Source: Dipteris shenzhenensis (taxonomy: Eukaryota; Polypodiophyta; Polypodiopsida; Gleicheniales). Taken from it: a DNA stretch of 64,000 nt. The stretch is from NCBI GenBank assembly GCA_047967505.1, contig CM106539.1, one strand, 5' to 3'. The position numbers and the translations under genes are program-made. Positions within the stretch are counted from its first letter, which is position 1. Every line of letters starts with the position of its first letter. Positions 43,883 to 55,787 of the stretch are shown here, piece by piece. Below the pieces are notes generated by a model. It did not search any database. It was not told where the DNA came from and saw only the letters and a program-made list of their open reading frames with translations.

Positions 43883-46608
43883 ATGGTGTCTGATGCTTTT
43901 TCACAGATAGTCACTGAAAAGCTTGACAAGAACAACTAAGCATGGAAGTTTAGAATGACGAATTTCCTTAAGGGAAAAGGCTATTGGGAGTTCATTACTG
44001 GAGCTGAACAAGAACCAGTTATTCCTAATGTTCCTAATCAACAAGAGTTACAGGCATTTAAAGGCTGGCATGAGAGAACCAGAAAAGTTATCTACTAGCT
44101 GTCTATCAGTATTACAGATTCTATGATTGTGCATATTCAAGATGCAAGCACGCTGAAGGAGGCATGCAATACTTTGACAAAAATATATAGCACAAATACA
44201 CAAGCCAGGAAAATGCAGCTCAAGCAAGAGTTGCATAATGTGCAGAGAGAAAATATGAGCATCAATGACTACCACATGAAGGTGAAGAAGATTACAAATG
44301 CACTTGCTTCTATTGGGTCACCAGTGGAAGACGATGATTTACTTTCTGTGACCTTGAACAGTCTAGGAAAGAATTATGCACAATTCTGGACATCCATTAC
44401 CGTCCGTGAGAATTTTCCTAATTTTGGGGAGTTGATTGCTCTTCTAATTTTTGAAGAGCAGAGAAATGGTGGTGCATCTTCTACAGGAGGAACTTCAAAA
44501 GAAACTGTCTTCTACTCAAATGCTAGAAGAGTAGAGGCAGAGGTAGAGCAGGCTGATTTGGAGGCCATGGCAAAAATCTGAACATGTAGCAAATTCAAGA
44601 AAACAAGTCCTATGGAGGAGGACGTGGTAACTTTAGAGGCAAGGGGAGCCAAAAATGTCGTGGTGGATGGCAGAGAGGCCAAAATGCAAACAGCAATGTT
44701 GAATGCTACTATTGTGGTAAAATGGGTCATATGGATAAAGACTGCTATAAAAAGCAGAATGATATTATGACAGCAAGGCAAATATGCATCCTCTAGTAGA
44801 TAGGGTGATGATAGAAATGAGCATTTGTTTATGGTGTAGCACATGACCAATTATGTGACAAGTGCAGAAGAAAGCAATGATGTGTCGTATGTTGACTCAA
44901 GTGTGTCAAACCACATGATAGGTCATGCAGAATGGATAAGGAAAATGGAAAGACTAGGATTTGTGGAGACTAGTGATGATACTACACATCCTATTGTGCA
45001 AATTGGTAAAATTCCTTTGTCTATGCAAGATGGGAAAAAGAAATACTTGTTTGATGTATTTCATGTCCTACATATCACCAAGAACCTGGTTTTTGTTGGT
45101 CAAATGGTTGAGTAGGGCTTGCGGGTCAAATTTAATCCTCATGGATGCTTTGTTGAGGATATGAAAAATAAAGGTTGTTTGATAGCAAAAGGGCAGAAGA
45201 AAGGCATGATGTTTACATTGGATGTGGACATGCTTGAATTGAGTGCAGCCATGTTTGCACATGGGACCATTGTAGTTGCAGATATTGATATCTAGCATAA
45301 ACGCATTGGTCATGTTAATGTACAATGACTTAAATGAATGCAAGCCCAAAATATTGTTGCAGGATTGCCTAAGTTCAAGGTTGCAGAAATGCATAAGGTA
45401 TGTAAAGCCTGTCAATTTGGAAAACAGGCAAGGAAACCATTTCCTAGACATGTTCAAGAGAGTAAGAGGCCATTGGAATTAATCCACTCTGATGTGTGGA
45501 CTACTAAGGCTGCATCTATTGGAGACTGTCATTATTTTGTCACTTTTATTGATGACTATAGCAAAAAAGTTTGGGTGTATTTTATGAAAAAGAAAAGTGA
45601 AGTTTTTGGGCATTTGAGAGCTTTTAAAGCTATGGTTGAAAAAGAAACAGGCTTGCAAATAAAATGCCTAAGGTTAGATGAAGGGGGAGAGTACTTCTCA
45701 AATGAGTTTGCAAGGTTCCTGCAGGAGCATGGCATAAAGTAGCAATATTCATGCAGTCATACCCCACAGCAAAATGGACTTGCAGAAAGGAAAAACAGGC
45801 ATATTGGAGAGGTATCTCATGCCATGCTCAACGAAAAAGACCTACCATATTATTATTGGGCAGAAGCAGTTGCTATAGTAGTCTACATAATGAACAGGGC
45901 TCCCACTGCAGCAATACATGGCATGTCACCAGAGGAGAGGTATAGTGGTAGGAAACCATATATTTCTCATTTGAAAGTTTTTGGTTGCATTGCCTATGTT
46001 CATGTGCCAGATGAGTTGAGATCCAAGTTGGATCCAAAAGCTAAGAAATGCATCTTTATTGGTTATTCTCTACAGCAGAAAGGGTATAGATGCTATAACC
46101 CTTCTACTCGTAAGTTTATAGTAAGCAGAGATGTTGTATTTGATGAGATGAGCAGCTGGTATAAACTAGTAAATGTGATTGATGATGTAGATGCACAAAA
46201 TGGTAATGCTGCACAGAATTCACAGCAGCAATCACAAAATATTAGTGGACCTATAGTGTCCTCTAGTAGTGGATCACATACTTCACCATGGAATGGCAGA
46301 TTGAGATCAGGAGGATCTCCTCAAAGCAATGCAGATAGTGGTATGCAAGTATCACGAAAAGGAAAAGAGAAAGTAGATCAGCCCATGGTTGATGTGAATG
46401 CAGGTCACTCTTATGTGGATGGTGAATCCAGTGGCTCAGAACAGAGCCTTAATGATGAGTTAGGTATTCCTTATGTTGTTACACCTAGAGTAAGGAAGAC
46501 AAGGGATGTTTTGAGAGCACCTGGTTGTGAGCCTATTTTGTGCAGGTCTACCAGAGCTAAGTATCCTGTGGATAGGCTGAAATATGATGGATTTACAGCC
46601 ATTCACCT
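43883..46608 (+). pseudogene. copia family A gag-protease-integrase (copy A-f)
   Basis: ATG 43883 (MVSDAFSQIVTEKLDKNN) followed at once by a small deletion and frameshift. Gag later reads openly (44123-44581). The knuckle is intact, CYYCGKMGHMDKDC (about 44706-44750). The protease motif is decayed (VDSSVSNHM). Integrase has the zinc cysteines in CKACQFGKQ, SDVWTTKA, RLDEGGEYFS (catalytic Asp kept) and QQNGLAERKN (Glu kept). The final 263-codon stretch (45824-46615) covers the C-terminal integrase part (WAEAVAIVVYIMNR, GCIAYVHVPDELRSKLDPKA) and the Ser/Gln-rich spacer. Stops lie near 45113, 45293, 45328 and 45740. Confidence 0.88.
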
Positions 46609-46949
46609 TGCCTAAGTTTTGCAGTCACTCGGTTCTCCCTAAGTGGCATGGATTTTAAATTTGAGCATATGCTACCAAAATCATCAATTTTTCATGTAAT
46701 GGAGGTTGTTACATGCTGATGCAATAGCTATCATTGTTCCACTGTGTCTGTATTCTTCCAATATGTCTGCATCCTTTCACTATAGCTTTCATTGTTCCAC
46801 TATATTTGGATCCTTCCACTCCATGGTTTCTACGTGTTCTTGTCAAGAAATGTGAGCAATGGTTTTCCTACAACTTGGTTTAGCTTAAAGCATCCCCTAC
46901 AACTTGGTTCAGCCTAAAGCATCCCCTGTGATCACTCTTAACATCACCC
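46609..46949. other. unassigned spacer
   Basis: No gene seen. It includes a loose repeat of gctttcattgttccacta and related words at 46725-46805. Confidence 0.3.
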
Positions 46950-47860
46950 AAAAGTCCAACGTTAGCACATGTCCTAGCTTAAAATTGAGAAAAGAGGAGC
47001 AAATAGCAAGCGTTTTGATAGAGCATTTTGACATAGGACAACTGCCACTCACATCCCCCACCATTGCCACTTGCCTCTCTCCCATAAAAAAGGGGGAGCT
47101 AGCAACAACAATGGAGGAGGGCAACCCTACTTCTCCACCTCTATTTCTATTGTGTTGTGCTTCCTCCCCTTCAACCTCCTCCATTGCAGTTGCCACCATC
47201 TTCTCCACTATTGCTTCCTCCACTACCCTTCTTGCCTCTTCCTTTACCACCCTTCTTGCCCTTGTTGTTTCTTCCTCCCCTTTTCCCCCTAACCCTCCTC
47301 CTCTACCACCCTTCTTGCCCCTATTTTTGCTTTTGACAGAATCTCCTTCACCACACTTCTCTCCCTCATTGCTTCTTCCTCCCCTTTCACCCCCTAACCC
47401 TCCCCCTCCTTCCTCTCTTGAACCACCCCTTACCCTTTCCCTCCTCTCACATGGTTTCTACTCTCATTTTTTTCCTATCCCTTCACCTCAAGCCTTCCTT
47501 TTTCTATTGCTACTTCATCCCCTTTCACCCCAAACCCTCCTCCCCTACCTTGCCAAACTCTCTACTATTGTCTTTAGAGTCTCTCTTCTGCCTAATAGAT
47601 CATACCCCTTTTGCCTCCCTTCCTTTTTTGGCTATTGCTTCCACCCCTAATCCTCCTCCTCTACCTTGCCACACCTCTCTAGCCACCATCTTTGATAGCC
47701 TCTCCTCTTCCTAGCTTCTCCTCCTTTGATAGCCTCTCCCATGGTCCCCCTCTTTGATAGCCTCTCCTCCTCCACCATCTTTGCAACCTCTCCTTCTAGG
47801 ATAGCCTCTCCTATGACACTATCTTTGACAACCTCTCCTCCTATTACAATGCTCTAACCC
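46950..47860. repeat. pyrimidine-rich degenerate repeat tract
   Basis: Plus-strand C/T-rich sequence with repeated words such as cttcctcccctttcacccc (47250-47420) and gatagcctctcctcctcc (47690-47830). It holds a 248-codon forward frame (46904-47650) of Pro/Ser/Leu-rich composition with overlapping open frames, which I regard as a composition effect. Confidence 0.7.
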
Positions 47861-48429
47861 TTCACTCAATCGAATCATGGCATTACCACCAGGTCTTGTA
47901 TATGGATTTGCCTTCTTCCTATGTTTATTTCCCACAATTCCTCGCCCCCAAGACATGATATCTATTATTATAAGTCATCAATTGTTTCTATCAAATTCTT
48001 TGTATGCTAATACAGCCTAGATAGTGGAAGCTCAACTTATCAACAATCTTTTTTTCGTCATTTAGTCACACCCACACATAGCAATGGTTCTTGCCATTTT
48101 TTGCATCCAATCCTTGGTTTCCTTGCAAAAAAGAAACTCAATATCCTTTGGTAGATTCTTGATAGATTAATGTGAGTAGAGTATGTGTGAATGGGAAACC
48201 CGCATAATAATACGACCAAATTTGTTGTTAGCATCCAATGGATAGGGTGGTTTTGTGTGCACCAGTTGTAGAGTTGTAAACCTAAAAGAAAATTTCATTG
48301 CAATTATACATATGCCTAAAATTTTCTCTATAGTTTTGAAATAGTGTAATAGTTTTGAAATAGGGTGTCTTCTTAGCAATAGAGTTTACTGATGTAGAGT
48401 GGGAAAACCACATAGGAGTAACAGACTTC
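47861..48429. other. unassigned sequence
   Basis: AT-rich, nothing recognised. A small aatagttttgaaatag duplication lies at about 48333-48365. Confidence 0.3.
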
Positions 48430-50420
48430 ATGACCAAAAAAATAACATGCATGACCAAGCTTCCATAATCTCATGCTGAGCATGATTTTGAGGCTTGCAT
48501 GAGTACTCTATTTGTGCCAATAGATCAGATAACTTATAGAGTCTCAAACTCGAGTTTAAGCCTCCATGACAAGCACATACATATTGTTGTTTTGTGAAAC
48601 AACCACACCTTGAGGGGCATAGCATTTAGTCACAAATAGCCTCTTGATGACCAAACATGAATTTGAGGCTTGCATGACTTCTCCATTTGTGCCAATAGCT
48701 TGAATAACCTATAGAGTCTCAACCTCAAGTTTGAGCTTCCATGGCCATTTAGGGCACATGCATATATAGCTATTTTGTTAAGCAACCTTGCCTCTTGAGG
48801 CTCAAACTTGTTTTTTGGACCCTCAAGAGAAGTGTATTTTGGTCACAAGTAGACTCTTTATGCTCAAACTTGATTTTGAGCCTCAGGAGGCATGTCATTT
48901 AGTCCTTTGAGGACCAAACATAAATTGAGATTCAAGAGACATGGCAATGCTACATTAAGGGCAAGTGTCACCATGTCTTGTGGAGAACGGCCACATAATT
49001 ATTGCACAAAGATGATTTTGATGCTTGTGTGATTTCTCCACTTGTCTCAATAGCTCAAGTAGCCTATAGAGTCTCAAACTCAAGTTTGAGCCTCCATGCC
49101 TCTTTAAGGCACATACGTGTAGCTATTTTGTGAAGAAGCCTTGCCTCTTGAGGTTCAAACTTGAGTTTGAGCTTCAAGAGAAGTGGGCTTCAGTCACAAG
49201 TACCCTCTTGAGGCTTAAATTTGAGTTTCAGCCTTGAGATACATGGCATTTAGCTACGAATAGCCTCTTGATGACCAAATATGAATTTGAATTTCAAGAG
49301 ACATGGTAATGCTACATTAATAGAGAGGTGTCTCATCCAAAACATTGGATAAAGAGCAAGTGCGACCATGTTTTGTGGAGTAGAGGCCACCTAAGTATTA
49401 TTCCAATAGCTCAGATAACCTGCTCAGATAACCTGTAGAGGCTCAAATTTAAGTTTGAACGTCAATGGCTAAATTTAAGGCACATACGTGTAACTATTTT
49501 GTGAAACAACCACGCCTCTTGATGCTCAAACTTGAGCCTCAAGAGGGATGTCATGTAGTCACACATAGCCTCTTGAGGACCAAACATGAATTTTAGTTTC
49601 AAGGTACATGGCAATGCCAAACTAATAAAGAGGCCTCTCATCCAAAACATTAGATAAAGGGCAAGTTCCAACCATCTCAGCAATCGCTTAGATAACCTGT
49701 AGAGGCCCAAACTTTAAGGCACATACATATAGCTATTTTGTGGAATAGCCATGCCTCTTAAGGTTTTAACCTCAAGGGAAATGGACTTCAATAAAATGTA
49801 GCCTCTTGATGCTCAAACTTGGGTTTTAGCCTCGAGAGGCATGACATTTAGCCACAAATAATCCCTTGAGTACAAAACATAAACTGGGAGTCTTGCATGA
49901 CTTCTCCATTTGTGCCAATATCTCAAACAACCTATAGAGGCTCGAGCCTCCATGGCCATTTAAGACATATACATATAGCTATTTTTTGAAGCCTCACCTC
50001 TTGAGGCTCAAGTTTGAGCCTCCATGGTCATTTAAGACACATACATATAGCTATTTTGTGAAATAACCTCACCTCTTGATTTTGAGCCTCAAGAGGATGG
50101 TATTTAAGGAGTAAACATGAATTTCAAGTCTCAAGGGACATGGCGATCGTGCATTGATAGAGAAATCTCTCATCCAAAACATTGGATGAAGGGAAAGTGT
50201 GACCATGTCTTGTGGATAAAGGCCACCAAGTTTGGAAAAACATGATTTTAGGCTTGCATGACTTGTCCAATTGTGCCAAGAGCTCAGATAACCTGTAGAG
50301 GCTCAAACTCACTAAGGCATTTAATTTTGAGCCTTGATGTCCATCTAAGGCACATACAATCTCTAAATGGACGAGAAAAACATACACATGGAAAGTCCTT
50401 TGGTATTGAAAAAATAACAT
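48430..50420. repeat. degenerate satellite array with palindromic cores
   Basis: About 2 kb of related, irregular units. Recurring blocks: (1) tgcatgacttctccatttgtgccaata (48489, 48677, 49030, 49894, 50256); (2) agagtctcaaactcaagtttgagcctcc with variants (48537, 48715, 49069, 49438); (3) atagctattttgtgaaacaac (48580, 48765, 49117, 49488, 49729, 49973, 50048); (4) catccaaaacattggataaagggcaa (49331, 49638, 50169). A full unit seems to be near 350 bp with deletions. Palindromes of the form ctcaaact-NN-agtttgag recur, the best being the 36-bp near-perfect one at 49145-49180. No coding function. Confidence 0.85.
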
Positions 50421-53400
50421 GTTGCTTTCCTTGATTAAACAGAATTAAATATTATACAACAAAGTTGAAAAGCATACACAAACAGAGAGGTTTTTAGTGT
50501 TAAAAAGAACTCCATTACTAGTTTAATCACATTTCACTTACCTTCTCCTTGTCCACCTTGTTGTCCACCATTAGGACCTCTATCTTGACCTCCATGTTGA
50601 ATACCTCCATATTTTCCTATCCACCATCTAGATTACCTTGTTGCCCACCTCTACATTTTTGTCTAGCATCAGTGCCACCTTGTTGTGACCTCTACCTTGG
50701 TTGTCTTGGTCTATTTGCTCATGCTCACTACTTAATGCTTCCTCAACAAAGGTTAGAAGCTCTGATTTGTTTCTTGAAGTTGATGCACCAAAGGCATCTT
50801 GAGTGAGCATCACCATAATGAGTATCTCCGAGAGATGAATCCACTCTACTTAGACAAGGACCTGGGAACCACTAATAACTGTCCTTGTAGTTTACAGACC
50901 TAAGTTATGGTAAATTGCCACCATTGATTTGAGCTATGGCTGCATTTGTAAGGTGACGCTCACTTTGGAATGTTGTCCATGAAGATCTTTCTTGCATGCA
51001 CCTTTCTTTCATCTCCCAACCTAAGATGTAGGAAAAAGACCAATATGTTTATATTGGAAAGGTATGTGATGGTAGTCCATTTTTACGTGCCATCCAAGGG
51101 ACATCTATCAGCAGCTATGGAGCAATACTCCACACAGGCTATGGAACAACACCCAATAGATATGTAGGAGGCCAAGCAAGCTCTACCATCTGTTCCTCAT
51201 ACCCAACACTCTATAAAAATTAAGGAAGGTTCCTCATAGTCCCTTTCCCTAAGCCCCAGATTGCATCTCAATTAAAGGATGCTAATACTATAGGAAGAGG
51301 GATGCCTTTTTCTCTTTTCTTTTTTTTTAATAAACATCTTAATCAAAAGATGTTGATACTATAGTAAGAGGGTTGTCTTAGAAGAGAAAGCTTGAGCTTC
51401 AATGACATGAACCAACAGCTCCAAAAGGAAATAGGAGACTATGAGAAGGAGTGTAAAATGCTCAATGGCCCAAGGTTGGACAGCCAGGACACCTCATTGC
51501 TTTGCCTTCAAGTCAAATGAGAGAATATGTGACTTAATAGTTGTAAAACCTTTCCCTTTGGACATGCAGCATGGTTTTTATGTTCCAAAGGTGACTTGTT
51601 CAATGGTGACTTACTCAATGATGACTACTCCAGTGATGACTCTTTTAGAGTTGCTATACCCACTTTCTCTTTTCCAGAGCTTATTGTTGCTCTAGTAGAT
51701 AGTCAACCAGGTCTTACTACTTTTGTTAGTATGGATGTGTTTTGTATTAGCCTCTCAGTAAGGAAGTTTGAACCAAGTTGTTTTTTGTAAAGATTTTTGT
51801 ATATAGTACAAGATAAAACTTTTTTTAGCTCATATTTTCTTCCAAGCCCTCAAAGGAAAGTATGTTTGTGAAAATGTTGAACATGTTGATGATGCTTAAG
51901 GCAATTTGGTTGCATATGATATATTTATTGAACAAGGATCTAGGAAGAATTAGATAGTAGAGAATGGTAGGCCAAGGATAGTAGTCTTTGCAAGTTACTA
52001 CATGAGCAGGCAATGTTGGTCAACTAGGATCGCTCTCAGCTCTTAGGTATGATAAGAGTTGACTCTGTCAAGTGTAAGCTAGGATGGAGGTGCTACATGA
52101 ATTTAACCATTGTTGCATGTGGAGCCTGATTCTTTTTCAAAGGTTATTTTCAGATATGCTTTGGACCCAGGCATGTTTATAGCCACTCTATGAAGGAGGG
52201 GTGTAGGGAGGGCAACACCCCCCCTACTACTGTTGCCAAGGGGTCCCAAGCCTTAAAAAATGAAATTTGATGCATGCGTTGTTTGTCCAAATTTTTGTAA
52301 AATAAGGGTATGGCTCACATAGCATGAGAGCAATGGATATACTACTTGTATCTTGTATCCTCTCATTAACAGGATAAGAAAACATAAGACTAGCTGTTTC
52401 TCCATGGTCGTAGCCCACACTGGGTGAACCACGTATATTGGTGTCTATCTTTCTCTTCCATTCTGTGTGCTTTCTGTATTTATTTATTTTACACATTTCA
52501 CTTCTCACATTGTTGCTCCATAATCACATTGTTGCTCCATAATCACTGCCTTGTTTAGGTGTGCTTGAAAATTTCTAAGATTCCACTTCATGAAATACTT
52601 AAATGTGGCAGGCAGATATGTGTGAGCACTTATTGGAGTCTCAAAAAACAATACATGCTAACATGAATCTAGGGTGATTCATCATGCCAGTCTCCACGCC
52701 CAAGGGAAGCAAATTCCATTGTTCTATGATTAGGAAACATCTCCTCTTCTTTGTTTTCAAATTTTTTTGCACAAACAAAGAAGATTCATATTACGAAGAA
52801 AAAAGGAAACAAGGAGATTCATATTCAAAAGAAAAAAGGAAATAAGAATAATACGTCTGGATCAACTTATGCTACTGTACATCCTTGAGAGCTTTAAGAG
52901 CTACATTGAATTCTAAAAAAGTGATCTAAAATGCCCAAAATCCCAGATTGAACTACTTGGTTGAACTTGGCCTGAATATTAATGTGGTGAAAAAATATTC
53001 CCCTAAGCAACTTGTAAATTATAAGGCCGATCTAGAATTGAGTTTGTTGGCTAGCAGGGTCTAAGCCTTGAGAGTGTTGATTGAATGAACTTTGCTCTCT
53101 AATAAATAGCTAAAAACAACTAGACAAAACATGGACCTTCATCTAGTGATTCCAATGCTTCTCCCATAAATTGATCCATGAAGACAAGCCCATATCATTG
53201 AGTCACCTAGAAAGCAGAGGACTTATCTGCAAGAGGGAAACATTGTTTATAAAGGGAATTCTAGAGCCAAATATGTAGGCCCAAAGACCCATAACCTGTG
53301 AGACATGTAGAACATAGCCATTGATATTTGCCAAGTTCCCTTTTCCATACATGATTAATTTCTTTAGCAGCCCAAAGTGACGTATCTTGTAAAGTGACAT

Positions 53401-54551
53401 ATCTTGATCGAGAAATCTAAGAGGGAAGGACTTGCCATTTTGCACTTCGCTGATTAAAGCACAAGACTCCTTGTTGCTCAATCAAATGATGAGAATTGAT
53501 TTACCATGATTTTGTGGTGATTTAGCCTTGCAAAAAACTTTCTTACACATGTTTTCTCCAATAATTTTACAATTGACTCTTTGGTGGTTTCCACACCATG
53601 GCAAGCACTTTTACATAATTGATCCCGTAACAGTCATCTAGTTTGTTCCATGGATTGATTCTTTCTTGAATCTCCATTAAATTGTTTGTCTATGCCTGTA
53701 AGAGAAATTGTAATCCATATATCCACATGCAGATTAGAAACAAGATCAACACAAAGCAATGTGAGAAGATATTGTATTATCACGAAAGCGACATGCTAAT
53801 GCAACGAGTTTGAGGATATAATGGCTTCCATACTATGAGTTTATGTGTCACAAGTATTTAATTGCTATATAATTGTCATTGATTAAGTATTTCTTAGGCT
53901 CTATAGATGGACAAAGCACCTACGTACGTTGTTGCCAATGATGAGAAGAAGGCATTAGATGCTCTCCCATATCACAAGCTGACTGCACTAACAAACAAAT
54001 AATGAGGAGTCCAGCTTGTGTCGGATCACATAGTGAATTCATTACAAGTACAAAACAATGGCAAAGATAACACCAAGGGATGTGAGTTCCTCGATAGGAG
54101 CTACATTAGGCACCTCTACCCAAGGATGCACTCTTAAAAGGTGATGGTGAGCAAGTTGAACAAAATTGAGAGACCCATGAATGATGATGATAATACTATC
54201 ACTATGGGAGGTTTCACCTCCATATCTTCCCTGCGGTAGAAAAAAGGGAGTCTTGATTCATGAGTTTTGAGGTTTTACTTTGTGACTCATGACATGACAA
54301 ATTTGACAAGATACATAACACATCGCACATCATTTTTGAATCACAGATTCACTTATGTTTCAACTTAACAACTTGCTGATGAAACTATAAACTTCAATTA
54401 TAAATTCTAGATTAAAACTAGTTTTAGCTTCAATTCTCCTAAAGTTGGAACTTTTTCTCTCTCGTGGAATCATCAATGTGTCTGAGTAATGATGTTCTTA
54501 CATCAAATATTAGCCTATCCATCAATGTACCATGTAGTGATTGGGCACTTG

Positions 54552-54554
<3 letters not shown>
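50421..54554. other. intergenic, no gene recognised
   Basis: Open frames are short (under 95 codons), overlap on both strands and show no family I know. A poly-T-rich patch lies at 51305-51330, and a repeated agattcatatt.aaagaaaaaaggaaa motif lies at 52783-52850. Nothing here supports an exon. Confidence 0.4.

Positions 54555-54590
<36 letters not shown>
54555..54590. repeat. (CT)n microsatellite
   Basis: About 18 uninterrupted CT units. Confidence 0.95.
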
Positions 54591-54594
<4 letters not shown>

Positions 54595-55733
54595 ACATAT
54601 TAGGGAGTGAACCTGACATACCTTAAACTTTTTCCCCATACAATACACTCATGCCATACGTATTATAGCTAACATATGGTACTATCTTGGCACACCCTTA
54701 CTTGATGCTTTGATAACTACTCACATTTGCAAAACAGTTCTAGTGTGCCATGCCTTTACATATACCAGACACACAACACATAGATGCAATCGTCAAGATC
54801 CTACATTAATTTCCATCCTATGTGCTAAACTGTATCACACGCACAACATATGCTATGCATCTATCACACACAACACATCAATACAAAAAAACAAACGCAT
54901 GATGCAGCATATAAATGTAATAGACAATGGTGAAAAAATATATATCCCTTTGATGTAGAAGATCTGAGAGACCTGGATCTAGATCATGGTCCCAACCAGC
55001 CCCGTCTTGTAAAGAATAGGGAATCACTCTCTTCAATAATGGCAATCCTGCTCTGAGAACAAAATACATTACGGAGTGTTTTTTCAAAATTTCTGTCTAT
55101 GTACGCAATTTACTGTCTCAATCTATTCAAGTGTCGGCAGAACATTTACTGAAAGGCAGTTTCTTCTGGACTAGCAAAACAGCTACTTCAGAATTATCAC
55201 AGAGAATTGCACCATGATATCATTAACCTTAAGTATTTTACAATGCCTGCAACAGCTCCAAGGTATCCTAAAATTGCTAAGGCTGGCCTTTTCATAAGGC
55301 AAGAAAGCTAAAAGGATTCACGCTATTTAATCAATCCTTACAACTTTGGTTATAGCTGTGCACAATCCCAGACTCCAGCTCCTAAGCCATGCATGAAACA
55401 TGACGTAGAGCACGTATGTAAAGCAGAAGTGCATTAGGCCCAAACCTCAAAAAATTGATGTAAGGCTCTAATAGCCATATACTTAAAAAGCAGTTTGTAA
55501 GCATCACGAGTGACATTTACTTCATCCAGCATGCTGCAGCAATCAATTAACCTCCACTGGACTAAGCCATAACTCCAACCAAACACATGCTTTTCAGATA
55601 TTTTGACCGCTTACTTTTTCTTCATTCTCTGTTCACGACGAGGAAGTGGTTCTTTATGAACAAATGCTGCTCATTGTTTCTTGTCCCAAGGTCTGATCTG
55701 CTTCCCCTGATGGTCTTTGTTGTCCTTCAAACC
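54591..55733. other. 3' flank of the neuroguidin-like gene
   Basis: No independent gene. The part nearest 55733 should be 3' UTR of the minus-strand gene. I could not fix a polyadenylation site. Confidence 0.4.
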
Positions 55734-55787
55734 CTACTGAAATCTCCCCCCCTTCACATTCTTTCGTCGTTTAGACTTTCTTTCTTC
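55734..55787 (-). CDS. NGDN: NGDN-like terminal exon
   Basis: 54 bp: EERKSKRRKNVKGGRFQ and TAG. The acceptor is aattcacag. A short basic tail is typical of this nucleolar family. Confidence 0.78.
   Translation of the reverse strand, partial: EERKSKRRKNVKGGRFQ

Larger units (their letters stand above)
43038..46608 (+). mobile_element. copia family A element truncated after integrase (copy A-f)
   Basis: Plus-strand copy with LTR, PBS, leader, gag, protease, integrase and the first part of the RT-proximal spacer. Family similarity stops at about 46608 within the AIHYAYMVK segment. No 3' LTR follows, so no target duplication can be defined. Confidence 0.9.

Noticed and set aside
46904-47650. 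248-codon Pro/Ser/Leu-rich forward frame
   Set aside because: It lies in a pyrimidine-rich degenerate repeat with overlapping open frames. No domain, no exon signals and no homologue recognised.
48430-50420. CRISPR-like array
   Set aside because: Repeats are irregular, long, degenerate and lack uniform spacers, in a eukaryotic context. It is a satellite-type repeat.
53203-53481. 92-codon minus-strand frame resembling no known family
   Set aside because: No motif, no splice-compatible neighbours, no codon signal; left as intergenic.
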